A stretch of 64,000 nucleotides of DNA, taken from positions 3,139,501-3,203,500 of the forward strand of contig VICG01000001.1 in NCBI GenBank assembly GCA_008692225.1, in the 5' to 3' direction. How positions within the stretch are numbered: position 1 is the stretch's first letter; the number at the start of each line of letters is the position of its first letter. The notes under the pieces are model-generated. The model was not told the origin of the DNA and made no database searches. It saw only the letters and a list, made by a program, of their open reading frames with translations. Shown here piece by piece: positions 12,908 to 26,255 of this stretch. This DNA comes from Monilinia fructicola. Lineage: Eukaryota; Ascomycota; Leotiomycetes; Helotiales; Sclerotiniaceae. Made by a program: the position numbers and the translations under genes.

Positions 12908-14133
12908 ATTTGCGGGTTGTTTGAAATAAAATCTAGATTACAAGCTGCGCTTGAAATCTAGAAAATGATAATAAGTTGGTAAGGTTGAGGTGGGGTGAAA
13001 ATGCGCAAAGATCTCTTTGAGAGACTGCGACAAGAAGTTCTTGATTATTTGAGGGAAATTAAAACTAGATAATAACTCCCGAGAACGAGAATTTTGTGTA
13101 TATCTAGATTTGGTTGTGAGGTTGTTTTGTAAAGAGTTGTAGATGAAAGTGGAAAGGGAAAAAAAGAGGGAGGAGGGCTTTGATATTCTAAAAAAGTTTT
13201 TTGGCAAATCCTCGCTTAGGGATTTTTTGTCCGCTACTATTATCTCTCCACTAGTTTTGAATGTGGTTTTATTTTATTAGCATTATTATTATTATTAGTG
13301 TGCTTTGGTTGGATTGTTTGATTTTTGACCCCACGTAATGAAAAACAAATGAGTTTTATAAATATAAATGAATGAATACTACGTAGTTTAATGGATTTTT
13401 AAAACAGTTCATCTAATCAAAATTCTTTCTATAATCCTTTTCTTTTCTCTTCCTTTCTTTTAGTTGATTTAAAGAAATTATAATCTTTATTCAATATTTT
13501 ACTATTTGTACTATAATAAATTTAATCAATTAATAACCTATATGTAAATTATAAAATTAGGTAACTAAAGATACCTAGGTACGTCTAGGGTAGTAGATAT
13601 ATAATTGAAAGAGCCATCAACTTGAGTTATAAAAAGTACCAATAAACTTATCGATATACATTTTTCAGCAGGTTGCTGCTATTCATTTATCGACCATGTA
13701 TCCATGGCTCTGCTAATAAGGTTACTAATTATCACTTATCCTGGTGTGTGTGTATACCTTGGACATCTGCTGTACTTGCCTATTCACTTCTCGACTTACC
13801 TATTTGAGAATAGCCAGCGCCACTTTAGCCACCTTCGAATCGTTAAAGTGGCCATACAACCCCTCTTTCTTTTTTGCCCACAGACCACCAAGAATAACCA
13901 GTATTAGGAAAAAATCACTTCTCACCTGTTTTATTAAATAATAAAAGCGGACAAAATACTTGTATACTGATTTATTTATTTTATTCATTTTTTGACGATG
14001 AATTAAGATCCTCCTCAACCTTTGATATTTGTTGTATTCTCTTCTCCACTCATTTTCTCTCCCGCCCCTTTCTTCTTTCATCCTTTCGTCCTTTCGTCCT
14101 TTCATTCCCTCTTTCCCCAAGTCTTGATATATC
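12908..14133. other. AT-rich intergenic between divergent eIF4A and F-box/JmjC genes
   Basis: This is a divergent promoter region. The ~250 bases next to eIF4A are pyrimidine-rich on the minus strand, as in strong fungal leaders. 13200-13700 is markedly A+T-rich with ATT repeats (about 13275-13300). The 60 bases before 14134 are CTTTC/TCCTTTCG repeats. I see no gene. Confidence 0.5.
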
Positions 14134-16175
14134 ATGAAGTCAGCTCTGAGTTTAGATTCTTCAATTCCGATACAGCCTAGTGGCTCTAATGGAATACCTG
14201 AGTCGGCAGAGCTCGAGGAGTCATCTGTGTCAATTCCATCGCATCCTTTAGGTGTAAAGCCATCAGGAAATCAATATACCGCCACTAGTAATGCACGTTA
14301 TGCCACTGGGCGTTTTCAAATATTGCCGGATGAAGTTCTAGCCATCTTGCTCGAATCATTGGATCCTGAATTGTTAGGCTTACTGGGTGCAACGTGCAAA
14401 TTCTTATATGCATTCTGTCGATCCGAAGAGTTCTGGAAACCTTTATTCATTGAGTGAGTCAATTGCAAATATCTTTTTAGTCTACTGTCGGTTTTTAATT
14501 CACTTCCCTCGGCCATGCCGATGACTCGGCATTCTTGTTTTGGAGAATTAGAGTCATTATCGAGAAAGACAATAGGAGTTGCGTCATTCCTTCCTTTGAG
14601 ACTGGTGTGGCAGACGTTTCAAAGTTGGGTCTTTGTTGTTGTCATATCTCAGAATGGAAGATGATTTTTAACGGAAAGAGGTGGAATCTCCATACATCCA
14701 AGGGTAGTGGCCAGTTTTGTAAGCATTGGGGAGATTGTTTGGGTTTCCCATTGAAGCAATTGTGGATGATTTCCGGTGTTTGAGGGCAAGCAGCTGGAAC
14801 ACTATTGGCAAATGAAGCCTGATTTGGTATGAGGGGCGGGAAAGGAAATATCAAGTGATTTCCTCCAAAAGCCTAACAACTCCTGTAGGGGAAACTATAT
14901 AGAGTACCTCGAATATATATCAGTCACATGTAACTCACAATCATTTGCACATGTACCATGAATGAGTATACATACGACCTGACTGCTAACCAAAACATCA
15001 GATCCCCCAAATCCAAATCAGGTTCATTTGAATGGCGAGGCTCCTGGCGTGCTACATTTCTTGATATAGAGGATAGCGATCTTTCAAAAATCCAATGTGA
15101 CAATGTCTTCTCAGACGTGTTGTATCGACCATTCCTTTGCACCCACACGCCACTCGCACCATACACAACAAACATTCCCCACAAGAATGAAATCACCCGA
15201 CTGGAAAACCTCACTCCAGAAGAATTCACCACAACTTGGAGCGACAAACCGTTCATTCTAACCGCACCCGTGCGAGAATGGCCTGCCTACCATTCCTGGA
15301 ACACAGAAGCCCTCCTCCAAAAATACAGCGAAACCAAATTCCGCGCCGAAGCCGTTGACTGGTCCCTCAAAACTTACATCCAATACATGAATAACAGCAA
15401 CGATGAATCTCCCCTCTACCTCTTCGATCGCGACTTCATTTCAAAAATGAACCTTCATACCAAAGACATACCAACACCCCCCTACCAAATCCCTTCCTGT
15501 TTCGGCGAAGATCTCTTCACTGTTCTCGGTCCCAACCGTCCCGATGATAAATGGCTCATTGTCGGTCCCGCCCGCTCAGGCTCCACCTACCACAAAGATC
15601 CCAACGCGACATCCGCCTGGAACGCCGTCCTCCGCGGTAAAAAATACTGGATCATGTTTCCATCCACCCCCTCCTCTCCCCCTCCTCCAGGAGTTTACGT
15701 GAGCGAAGATCAATCCGAGGTCACCTCCCCCCTCTCCATTGCCGAATGGCTCCTCGGTTTCCACGCCGAAGCGCGCCGCACTCCAGGCTGCGTGGAAGGC
15801 GTTTGTGCTGCTGGAGAAGTCCTGCATGTACCAAGTGGTTGGTGGCATTTAGTAGCCAATTTAGATGCCAGTATAGCTATTACGCAGAACTTTGTGCCGC
15901 GTGCGCATTTAACCGGCGTGTTATCATTCTTGAAAGATAAAGCAGACCAAGTGTCAGGATTTAAAAAGGACGTGGTGGATCCATATGGCATGTTTGTCGA
16001 GGGAATGAAGAGGGAATATCCCGAATTGCTGGAGGAGGCTATGAGGGAACTTGAGAGGAAGGCCGAAGGGAGGAAAAGAAAGTGGGATGTGGCTGTTGCT
16101 AATGGGGATGGGGATGGTGAAGCCGGTGGCTTCAGCTTTGGATTTGGGGGAGATAGTGATGAGGAGGTGCCTTAG
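14134..16175 (+). CDS. F-box and JmjC domain protein (JMJD6-like hydroxylase/demethylase)
   Basis: The protein joins an F-box (residues ~67-106; LPDEVLAILLESLDPELLGLLG) to a JmjC oxygenase domain, suggesting a nuclear Fe(II)/2-oxoglutarate hydroxylase or demethylase also able to bind a Skp1 ubiquitin ligase. Exon 1 is 14134-14453 and exon 2 15002-16175, in phase, 497 residues. The acceptor at 15001 follows a perfect GCTAAC branch point and leads into SGSFEWRGSWRATFL, typical of this family. The iron ligands are visible as H304-x-D306 (YHKDPNATSAW) and His389 (VPSGWWHLVANL). The C-terminus has a basic stretch (KAEGRKRKWD) and an acidic Gly-rich end. The 548-nt intron is unusually long for this window. 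Its substrate cannot be told from sequence. Confidence 0.88.
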
Positions 16176-16689
16176 ACATGTGATCACGGACGAGGTTATT
16201 CAAGCTCGTCTTCATATAAATATATAAATATATAAATATAAACGACTGTATACGATACCAGAGCACTTCTTGTTCCTAGACGATCATTCCGATGAGTTAG
16301 TGTGCCGGATTCTTTCTGCATTCGATTCCGAACGTTATGAAATTCTTCGAGGGTTTCACTTTTGATGAAACCCGGGATAGAGTCCATTCAACTCATAGAT
16401 TCCATATGCAAGCCGATACTCCCCTATTTTGAAAATGATTATCGCCAATTTGGCAGTATGTTCCTTGAAAACTCCATAGATACCTCATGGTAGCCCATGC
16501 TTTCCTCTTGCAAAGCTCCAAAAACGCCAATCGTACCCGCTATTCCTATTCCTATTCCTTATCCCTATTCCCAATTCTCCCTTTCACGAACCCAATTCGA
16601 ACACCAAGTCCCAATAATTTCCATCGCTCTATCTTCATCGACAGATGTCGAAATCATGATTATAACACACCCAATCCTCATCCACCTAC
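16176..16689. other. Intergenic between convergent genes
   Basis: This is the 3' flank shared by the F-box/JmjC gene and EAF6. It contains an AT repeat near 16210-16240 and a TATTCC repeat near 16540-16565. I see no gene. Confidence 0.45.
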
Positions 16690-17446
16690 TTATTTCCTCG
16701 CAGCCCCAAAATTTGTCCTAGCCTTCTTATTCCCAGTAGGTTCCCTCGACTCGTTCTCACTATCATCGCCTCCAGCCATCTTCTTGTTCTTTTTACCTTT
16801 CCCCGAAGTTGCAGATGTTGGCGTCGGATGGTTCGAGGCGCTCTCACCATTTCCCTTCTGGAAACTCGTCGACAGCGGCGTGGGCGCCATAGCCGCGACT
16901 GGCGTCGAAGCGCCCGATGGGACTGGAGAATCCTATTTCGGATATCCTATTAGTCTTCGCCCAAACCCGTTCCCCATTGTCCCCGGCTCCCCGACAAGCG
17001 CAATCATCTGAATTCTTGTATCACCCTTCCCTCTCCCCCTTCCCGTCACAACAAAGAACCAATTCAAATAAAACTCAACTCACAACATTCAATTTCCAAC
17101 TATGCGAGCTCCCACTAAACGGTCTATCCGTTCCGCCCACAGCCGCATTTTTCCTGCCCATCCCAGCGCCCCTTCCTACCCCTCCCACGCCGGCACCTTT
17201 CGCATACCCATCAAACCCATTAATGATGTTTCCCTGCGGCGTGTCCTCCAGGTATTCCGTCTCCTTCCTGTAAATTGCGTCTTCACTCAGCGCCAAAATC
17301 CGGTCGAGATTTCTCTTCTGCTCCAATAATTGTCTGAGTCTTCGACGTGTTTCGTCGTAATAAGGAAGGCCCGCCGTTGGGTCCGCAGTGTGGTTTTCCT
17401 TCGAGCTGCTGGCGGTCGAGGTAGGGAGTTTAACAGACTCAGACAT
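16690..17446 (-). CDS. EAF6: Chromatin modification-related protein Eaf6 (NuA4 subunit)
   Basis: Eaf6 is a small subunit of the NuA4 and NuA3 histone acetyltransferase complexes. The start is ATG 17446-17444. My exons are 17446-17084 and 16932-16690, in phase, 201 residues. Residues ~28-75 are the diagnostic N-terminal coiled coil ending in YLEDTPQGNIINGFDGYAKG. Next are a Gly-rich linker and DRPFSGSS, the family's DRxFSxSS signature. The second exon (DSPVPSGASTPV, then SGKGKKNKK and a charged tail) matches the usual Ser/Thr/Pro-rich, basic C-terminus. The ~150-nt intron is less certain: a small internal exon could exist between 16933 and 17083. Confidence 0.85.
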
Positions 17447-18074
17447 AATGGATGGTGGTTGGATGAGATAAGGGATTGAGTTCAAAGGTGAAATCCAACG
17501 ATAAGTATAGTCTTGGTCTCTCTGACTTATAGGAACAGGAGGAAGCTTGGCCAAAGAATACAAAATTCGGTGCACGGACTAGACGAAGCGAGCTCCTTGT
17601 CTTATCCGCTTATCGAAGTTTACGAAAGTTAAGAAGTTTATCAATAATGGACCAATTCGTTCTAGAAATCCGCCAATGCTTACTATAATTTTAGGTAGGG
17701 CTGAGGGTTGAGGGTTGGGGGCTGGGGCTGAGCTTAATGCTTAACGGACAACGGGAGCACTGAAGCTCTCCCTGGATTTTTCGTTTGCTGTGGCTGTAGA
17801 TATGTCTCTCAATTTTACACAATGAAATGGACTTGGTTGTCTGAGTGCAATGCTCACCTACCTGTTGATACAGCCCTGACAACTAATGTGGATTACTATC
17901 AAGATAATGCAAGTGAGTTGGTTTCCGGGCTTAAATTCAGAGAAAACCACAATTACGACATCACGTTTCGCATGTAGGAGTTCAATCTTGTAAACGTGTT
18001 TCCTTCTATGTATGTGCCAGAGAGTATTTCCCGGTGTCTGGTCCTGAATAAGCCTGAATCGGTAGATATGTTCC
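17447..18074. other. Intergenic upstream of EAF6
   Basis: This is the promoter of EAF6 and the 3' flank of the PWI gene. A GGGTTGAGGGTTGGGGGCTGGGG-like G-rich stretch lies near 17700-17730. No gene is supported. Confidence 0.45.
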
Positions 18075-19854
18075 TCAATGAGCGTTAGCATGAGATATTG
18101 AATGTTCAGTGGTGCTTGAAGCTCTCATCTTCTTAATCTTTTCCCTCAATAATTTTTCTCGTAATTCCGTGGCCAACTTCTGCGGATCTTTCCTCAAATT
18201 CTGATGTCAAATAGACGGGTCAGCGAGACGATGAACGTAAATTTAGTCGAGTTTTCTTCCGATACAAAAGAAATTCTTCCCTTGCCTTATAAATCGCCAC
18301 CTACCTCTGCAGGCTCGGCAGATCCAGCTAGTTTAGTAACTTCGACGTCTCGAGTTGGTGATCCCCTATCGTCATTTTCTTCAGTATCAGCCCTTTTGTC
18401 TCTTCCATCCTGTACATCTGCAGAACTATTTCTCCCTCTTCGGTCTGCGGGTTCATATCTTTGTTCAGAACGACGTCTCTTTCCGTTATCATTATTTCCA
18501 TCACGACTTTCATCCTTGAAAGAAGGTCTGCGACGTCTAGCAGGGGGTGAAGCACTTCGACTAATGCTTCTCGTCAGTCGTCTCTCACCACGACTACCTC
18601 GCCCATCATTTCTGCCAGGATTTGGGGACGAAGAGGTTCTTTTGCGTGGAGCTGGACTACGGCTGGATGAAATAGAGGTGGATCGAGATCTAGATCTGGA
18701 ACTCGTGTTGCGGCGACGATATCTGCGAGACTTTGGTGGTGGAGAACGACTTAAAGATTCGGTTGTAGCTCTTCTTCGCTTTCGAGGTGGGGAGCGAGAT
18801 TCCGAAGGTGAAGGAGATCTGCGGCGAGGTCTTCTGTCTGGGCTTCTCGCGCGCCCTCTGCCACCTCTACCACGATTGCGCCTATCTGGTGATCTGGACC
18901 TCCGTCTACGGGGTGATGGTGACCGAGATCCTGAAGCTGACCGACTGCGTCGTCTTGGTGGAGATCGTGATAAGGAATCTGATCTTGAAGGTGACCTAGA
19001 GCGTGACAAAGACGGCCTTCGTCTCTCATCCCGTCTACCACGGGCGGCGGGGACATAAGTGTCAAATTCTCTTCGAGGTGGCGGTCCATAATCTCTGTTG
19101 TCTCGTCCTCCGCGTGGTGACCTCGAATATCTTGGACCTCTTCGATCAAATCCTCTACCACCACTTCGATCGAAATCTCGGTCCCCGCGACCACCGCGCC
19201 AGCTATCTCCTCCTCGGCCACGGCCGCCGCGGTCGCCTCGTTCGCGATTTCTTATTGCGTGCATTTCGCGGTCTCGTCGTTCGCCATCTTCGCGGCGTCG
19301 ACGTGCTTCATCTGCAGCCTGTTCAGCTTGTATCTAGCTGCATGTTAGTAAGTACACTCTAAGTCTCAAACCGTTTGTACCTTTTCTTGTATAAGTTCCA
19401 ACTTCTTCGCCTCAAGAAGTTCCTTGGGAACACCTTGAGGATTGGTTTGCGCACTCAGACAGAGTTTCCATAGCTCTTTACAGAATCCCGGCGTATCTTT
19501 ATCGAGGAAACCGGTAAGTTGAATTTGTAGCTTTTTGATATCCGGCTGCATTTAACATTAGCTTGGCAAATTGTATATTCCAGACGATACCCACATATCG
19601 AGAACCCTCAATCAGATTAAAGCACAATTCGATCACAACATCATCTTCAGCTCCCAGTATATCTGATATTTTTCCTGCAATCCATCTGTGTTGTACGATA
19701 AAGTCAGCTTGTCGCTCACTGGGTCTGGTATCTGAAAGCTCGTTTGGACGTACTTTTTCATCACCTCCAAATTAACCTTCTGGAAGTCGACTTTTTGGTT
19801 GAATTCAGGTGGAAATTTGGTTGACTTAAGCAGTTTCGCATCAACAGAAGTCAT
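18075..19854 (-). CDS. PWI-domain, RS-rich pre-mRNA processing protein (SRRM1-like)
   Basis: This looks like the fungal counterpart of SRm160/SRRM1, a nuclear splicing co-activator that binds RNA through a PWI domain. Exons are 19854-19754, 19685-19595, 19545-19381, 19333-18305 and 18200-18075, all in phase, 503 residues. The PWI domain fills residues ~10-110 (FPPEFNQKVDFQKVNLEVMKKW, then DDVVIELCFNLIE and IQLTGFLDKDT). It is followed by LLEAKKLELIQEK, a Gly/Arg-rich RGG segment (RGDRGGRGRGG) and a long RS/SPRR region typical of SR proteins. The last exon (NLRKDPQKLATELREKLL) is a conserved-looking charged helix. Each junction was fixed by phase and by continuity of the PWI fold. The Arg-rich composition creates long open frames on the opposite strand. 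Confidence 0.9.
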
Positions 19855-20277
19855 GGTGACTACTCTCGGAGACTGAATGTTAAGAGAAGTTGCAGTCGGA
19901 TTTGTTGTAAAGAGTTATTGACAATACTGAGTACTGACTGAATTCAGCTTGCGAGGTAATAAATTAGTTGGAGCGCGTCACAGAGCATTACTTGCTTAGG
20001 TAAGCTTTCACCTCACTTGACCAAATTCCGTGTTATACCTCGGCAGAACAATCTCAAACAAACATCTGGATTTGCTTGTTCATTCATGGCTCAATAGATT
20101 CACCCAATACAAATAAAACAATGAGCATATAAATGGATCATTGAGATAAACAAGGTTGTGAATTATGAATTATCAGTCTTGAAAGTTTGAATTCACTTCA
20201 TGAATTCGTGCACCCCTTGTAATTGGTGGTGCTCTTCTTTTGCTGCGTGCCAGTACCCTTACCCAGGAACCACCAGT

Positions 20278-20332
20278 CTACCTACTTACCTACCTAGTAC
20301 CTACCTACCTAGTACCTACCTACCTAGGTAGG
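20278..20332. repeat. TACCTA/TAGGTA repeat tract
   Basis: A run of CTACCTAC-type units, ending in the palindrome CTACCTACCTAGGTAG. Related tracts occur at about 31111-31150, 31281-31310 and 62946-62977. Confidence 0.8.
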
Positions 20333-22552
20333 GATTTTCGATTTCTTTTTGTCAACCCTCTATTACCGTCCACAATTACGTTACCCGTCATCAAGGGTTA
20401 CCTCAGGTTCCAAGCGGAAGCTGCCAGCACTTCTAAAAACAAGTAGCTCTTGTCATTCAGCTAGGGGAGGCTAGCTACCTAGTTGGTTTGAACGTATAAG
20501 CACTGAGAATGATGCATTAGACGTCCGAGTTCTGCACTTTTCCCCAGAGTCTGAACTTGTTGACGGCCCCTGAACGTGGGCGATTAGAAGAGATAATAAG
20601 TTTTACTTCTGGTCAGCTACCTGACAAACACCTCCTCATCTAGCTAGAGCTGTGAATGAGTGGAATTGGCCAGATTTCGTTGCTACTAGGTTCCCCTGCT
20701 ACCTTTACAATCTCTTTATGCTTCTCTCGGCTAAATTTGTTAGAAAGCCAAGAATTTGCACAGAAATGGACATTCTCTTGTGAATACAAATACTTGATTT
20801 ACATATCCTTCTCTATAAGTTTGAGTACACAGTCTAGCTTCATTATATCCCCATCACTATATCAATGTATTATAGTACAATGATACTACGGATTTAGAGA
20901 TGATCTAGCGACCCCAAGCAAGTGTCAAATTTCGCAAATGATCAACGGAAAGTGAATTCAAAATCAGACCAAAAGTATTAAAAAGTGACCAGTAATCGAG
21001 CCAATAATGCTGTTCTGTATTTGGGGCTAGCAGGCCTCGCCAGATCATCCTACCCCGTGCGGAGATGGAGAAGGAGCGTGTGAATCTTTTCTGGCCTTGG
21101 GATGGAAGTAAAAGAATCGCGAAACATAGAGCGGGAAGTATCCTAGCTTCAGTTCTTTGCATACACTGCTAGAGAGTTTCCGTTACGTATGTGACTTCTG
21201 CATTACATATTCTGGCGATATCCGTCATTTGCCCATGCTCGAGATCTGAGTGACCTGGTTCATATTGTACATCCATGATAGTATTTCAATATATAGGAGG
21301 ATTACTTGAGAGTGTTGATCTCGTAATTAGTAAAGAGCCTATTATCCCGTCTTGCTTATTGCCAAGAGTTTGGTTCACTGGTGGTTGCATGTTTGCAATC
21401 ATTTCCTGGGACCTTTTTATGATAGATTTTCAGTATATAGCACTATACTGTAGATCTCTGTGCTATAGTTATATGGATACCACTGAATAAATGGCATTGT
21501 ATATCACTAATAACGCTTTTGACATACTAGATGAGTATTGGAGTATGGCGGATGGAAATTTGAAGTCTATCATCTTATCCCTTCACTTTAAATATCTCTG
21601 TTGCATGACCACAACAATAGCCTCCAACACCCAGATGAGTCTTCAAAATTTTGGTCTTAGGGTTGAAACTTGAGACCATCACCCCAATCTACGTTCTTAT
21701 AAAGCTGCGAGGCACTGTGCAAAGCATAACAGAATCAGAATCAAGGGATTGTTGTGGAGGTTAAAAGCTGCGAGAACTAAAGACTTCATGAGTCTAGGAT
21801 TGAAAGTGCCACAGATTAGCTTGTTAATTTGAAGGCTTCTTTTATGATCTGCCTGACGAAAAATCGAATATCTGGATGAATGGCAACAAATCCACGTTCT
21901 TTCTCTTTGTTTTGGCTGTCCATTTCCTTTCATCATATCCTCACTTCTGCTCTTTGCCTCTCCGAGAGATGCCCCTTTTCCAATTGTATAGAAAATAAAA
22001 CAAAATATCAGTAGATCATCCAGGAATAACCCGAGAAAATAGACAATGGATACTGCAGTCGTGGAGTAGAGATCCCTTCATAACGAGTATTTTCTTGTCG
22101 AATAGGCGTAATACAATCGCGTAATACAATCTCACCACAAGATTGCACTTTTCTTGATCAAATAGTAGTGAGCTATCTGGATTTTGAGATTGTGGTATTG
22201 ATGTTTAAAAAGTGGCGACATTTAGTTGAAGCCTGGAGTGACATCTCAATGTAAAGTTCAAGGTCGGATATGAGAGAGTGCTATGAGGAAATTGAACTTA
22301 AAAGCTTATTCAATTGCCGGAATTCATTTCGTGCATGTACATATATGCGTACTTGCTCTGCATGCAGCATGCCCACATCTTCTCTCTCTCTCCTATATCA
22401 TTATGGAACATGCTCCACAGTATTGAGTAGAATAATACGATGGGATTATCTAGTATACTCGATCTTCACGGCTAATAGTTATTCCTTTAGCCTTCATCTC
22501 AACCCCAACTTCACGTTATAAACCAGAACAAGCGACTTCATATCACAACAAA

Positions 22553-22670
22553 GTCCAGGTGGCTCAGTGGTAGCGCACTGGGTTTTCACATCCCCTTAAA
22601 CGGGACCGCTGCTTAATGCCCGAAGACTTTGCCTGCATAAACTCAGTTCGTCTGGTTTGATTTCAATCAT
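22553..22670 (+). other. tRNA-like fragment with intact A box
   Basis: From 22553 the sequence GTCCAGGTGGCTCAGTGG resembles the 5' half of a tRNA, with an A box (TGGCTCAGTGG) at 22560-22570. A weak B-box-like element (GGTTTGATTTC) is about 95 bases further on, and no matching acceptor stem closes the fold. It could be a decayed tRNA or the head of a tRNA-derived SINE; I do not call a functional tRNA. Confidence 0.3.
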
Positions 22671-25600
22671 CAATGATGCGCTACCTAGATCGTTTGAATT
22701 TTTTTGTTTCTTCGGCGAGAAGAGTGGGGCTTGAAGATGATAGAATAAGATTCTTTATTTTGTTTCTATATCTCTCGAGGTTTCTTAAATTCATGCTCAT
22801 ACTAGCGACTTGAGATTGAGTATGCTTCAGCCACTATTATCTTGAAAGTTACATTAGCTTTTTCCTTGCTAGAGAAATCGAGCAGATGGCTTTATTTTTT
22901 GATTTTATCATGCTAGCTAACTACTTCAAGGAAGGATTTTAAAACAAAAACATCTATTTTCAGACATACAGCCATCGATTTCTGTTCTCAATGTCGGTTT
23001 TAACTTAAGCTAGAGCTAAGTATTGCGACAGCAATAATGGGAATGATAAAAGCTTCTTCAGCAGAAACAACTTCTGAGTATCTATATTAGCCTGTTGATA
23101 TGAGCTGGAGCCATTTAGAAAGTTACCATCAACAGAGCGTGGAACTAGAGTAAAGGAAGTCGGACGCGACCATATTTGGATCATATCAATACAATGATTC
23201 AAGATTGAGAACTCACCTGAAGAGGACTCGAGTGATGATCTCAGGATATCGAAATCGATAGAAAACGATCAGTAATCTCCCTACAAATGCTCGAAATATG
23301 ATTTCAATGTCAAGGCTACTTTCAGTCATTGGAGAATTTAGAGGGTTTGGAAGCGTGGGAGGTTATCTGATTATACAAATCCAGAAATCAGCATATAAAA
23401 CGTGTGTACATTGTCCATGTTTGAGATTCTTAAGCACTTAGCTCTAATTATATCCCCATTCACCTTGATGCTATTCCAAATCTTGTGTATACATAGAATA
23501 ACTTCGTTTTGCTAAGGTGCTTGAAAGCTTCAGGACGAAGTTTAAGTAGATCAAAGACGGTTTATTACTTACTTGTATGAAGTGGTACAGTTCATGTTTC
23601 AACTTTTGTTGTATCTTCCAGAATTTTATATCTTATCCTTCTGTATGCGCACTTTCGATTGATATCTCGAGCTCGACGCCATTAGCCTGCTGTTTACATG
23701 ACAAACGGCCATGATGCTAGCCTGCTGCAAATGCAACAAATCTGCGTCCAAATTTGCATTGATCGTTTTCTTGTTACGTTGCAAGTTGCCAACTACGTTT
23801 TTATTTTCAGATTTGTTTTTCGTTTTATAATCAAAACGGATTCTTCCTCGTGAACAATATCAGTCCCATATTCCTCCTGCTTGTGTCGCCCTCGTTAAAA
23901 TACAAAAATCTCATCTGCAACCTCATAATCTTCATCAAGCCTCTTTTTTGACAGAATACATGTCCTTTGTCATATTACACTTGAATCGCTTGTAATATAC
24001 ATCACCCCAGGCCCTAGATGCACTTGCTGATTAAGACTAGCGGTCAACTGTCCATGTACTCCATTTGCAGTGATACAATGCATTACTTAGTTTGGAGATG
24101 CATTAGATTCTAGTTGAAATCCTCGTCCTACACTGGTGTTCAATTCTTCATATTATCCAACTTTACAAGTCTTGATTTTCCGAAACGACCATAATGACAA
24201 GTAGCCCTGTCATTCGAGTCCAAATTTGCCGCAGTTTTCTTCACACGTATATACTTCTTGTATCCCCTTTCTTTTAGAGAAACGTCACACATAATGGCAT
24301 AAGAAACACTTCATTGCTGTTAGGATCTACAAACCTTGTACTTCTGTTGCAATCTTGTTCGTGCCTTCTGAAGTTCTGAGAGCCGCACTGACACAACACT
24401 TCCACATCGGTATTTAAATTCCACTTCGTTCTTCTCATTCGTATTTCCTAATACCTTATCAAAGTTCTTAGCCTTCATTACTGGAGGAGAAATCTCCATT
24501 CCATAATCTGAAGATTTGCATGGTCCTTTAAATCATGATTTAGACGGCTTCGAAAGCTTGATTAATTGTAAATATGACGATGAAGCTGTATAAGAGATGA
24601 GATCACCGACGAGACTCTGTATGTATTCACAGAAGGGTATACCAACAACTTGACTAAAAGAAAAAGAGTGGTGAAACTTTTAAGAAGTAGGTCTCGTTGA
24701 AATACTTGAACGTTGACATTTAAGATACCGAGTGAAGCAGGTTTCTTTAAAGGAGCACTTTGAATAAAACTCATATATTGAACATAAGAAGTTATTATTT
24801 GATTCAGAGTCCTCAAGGCTTCAAATACAACGTAAATTAACCGAATGAAACATTCAGACTGTTACATAGTACAATCTTCAAAGTCGCAACCGAATTGCAA
24901 ACGGAGAACAAATTCGATAACCTTTTCACATACAACCGTCATGAACCTTCTTGTCGAGGTAAAGTGAAGATTAAAGGTCAAAAAAGTACAGATAAGTACG
25001 GAGCTAGTTGGAACTTGGAGAATTTACATATATTATTCACGTTAACTCAGAGAGTACTTCAAAAGGTACCTACCTCCAGACACTCTGCTGATATAATGAC
25101 TCAATAAAACCTTCATAAACACCTGATAAAACGTGGCAAGAAAGCAGCTATCAATCAAGATCTAGGAAAATATTGCATTTGCAAGACTTTGAATTTTGAT
25201 TACCTACTCCTTGATGGCTACAGGATTCATATTTATATATCACAATAGTATTGCTAAAGGTATCAAATGTGCCCCAATTCTTACGTGCTTGAGACTTTGA
25301 GTACATTCCAAGTGAAAAACCGATGGATCTACTTGATCAGATTCATACGGGAAGAGAATGCCACCTGTAATCGTGAGGGCAGAGGGATGTATTGTAGCTA
25401 ATATTGTGCCGAAGGGTATACATACCCAACTTTGTCATATAAAACTTTGTCATCATTGCAGTTGAAACAATGTGTTGTCGCTCGTTTTCATGGTGGACTG
25501 ATCACCTTGACACCATCTAGATTCTAGACCTCTAAAAACCCACTTAGCCAAGTGATGTACAGCGTTCGGAATTATTCTTGTTGACCATGCAGCTAGCTGC

Positions 25601-26255
25601 GAACTCGCAGCAGTGGTGGAAGTAGTATAAAGCATATTCTGAATACGCCGCACCAGAGTGGGGCGCGTGCATTTTCTTGATGCTTATTTTAGTACGTAGT
25701 ATCGAATCTAAGACTACCGGCCTTCACCTTAACCCCCCATAATTTAACATTAGATTATGCGGGTTATACGCGTCATCAAATAGCCTTTGGATAATATAGG
25801 GGGGGTGAGGGGGGGTGGGTATCAAGTTTTCTTGGAGTATTGCATATCACTAGCCATTTACTGAAATCATGGAGGTAGGTTAAGCCCCTTTAAAATTGGA
25901 AATAACTTCTGCCAAGATAGGCAATGATGAAGCTATACACATTTCCCGCTCTTTAGAAGGAACATGAACAATTCATGCATCCCGGTTTCCTTTCGGTATT
26001 ATACAGTATAACCACCTAGGTAGTGTGAATTGCTGTAAGTCAGTGCAGCCATTTATACATCTTTGTGATGAAAGGCACAGTATCAGTCACCATGATACTA
26101 ACTTACACTACTCCCATCGCCGACCACCCGTTCACTACATCACAAACGACCTAAAGGTCATGCGAGATCATACTACAAATCTTCGTGATTAAGAAATGAC
26201 AATAACTTATAACTTGATGAACCTGAATGTAATAGTTTAGTCTTGATGCTAGGTA

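Larger units (their letters stand above)
19855..26255. other. Gene-poor region
   Basis: About 6.4 kb without a gene I can support. Open frames are all under 90 codons and lack recognisable motifs. Contents include TACCTA/TAGGTA tracts at 20278-20332, a tRNA-like fragment at 22553-22670, and a G-rich run at 25799-25820. Base composition is A+T-rich, with many short AT runs, and could include decayed mobile elements that I cannot identify by eye. Confidence 0.5.

Noticed and set aside
18204..19058. 284-codon plus-strand Arg/Leu-rich ORF
   Set aside because: Antisense of the RS-rich region of the PWI protein.
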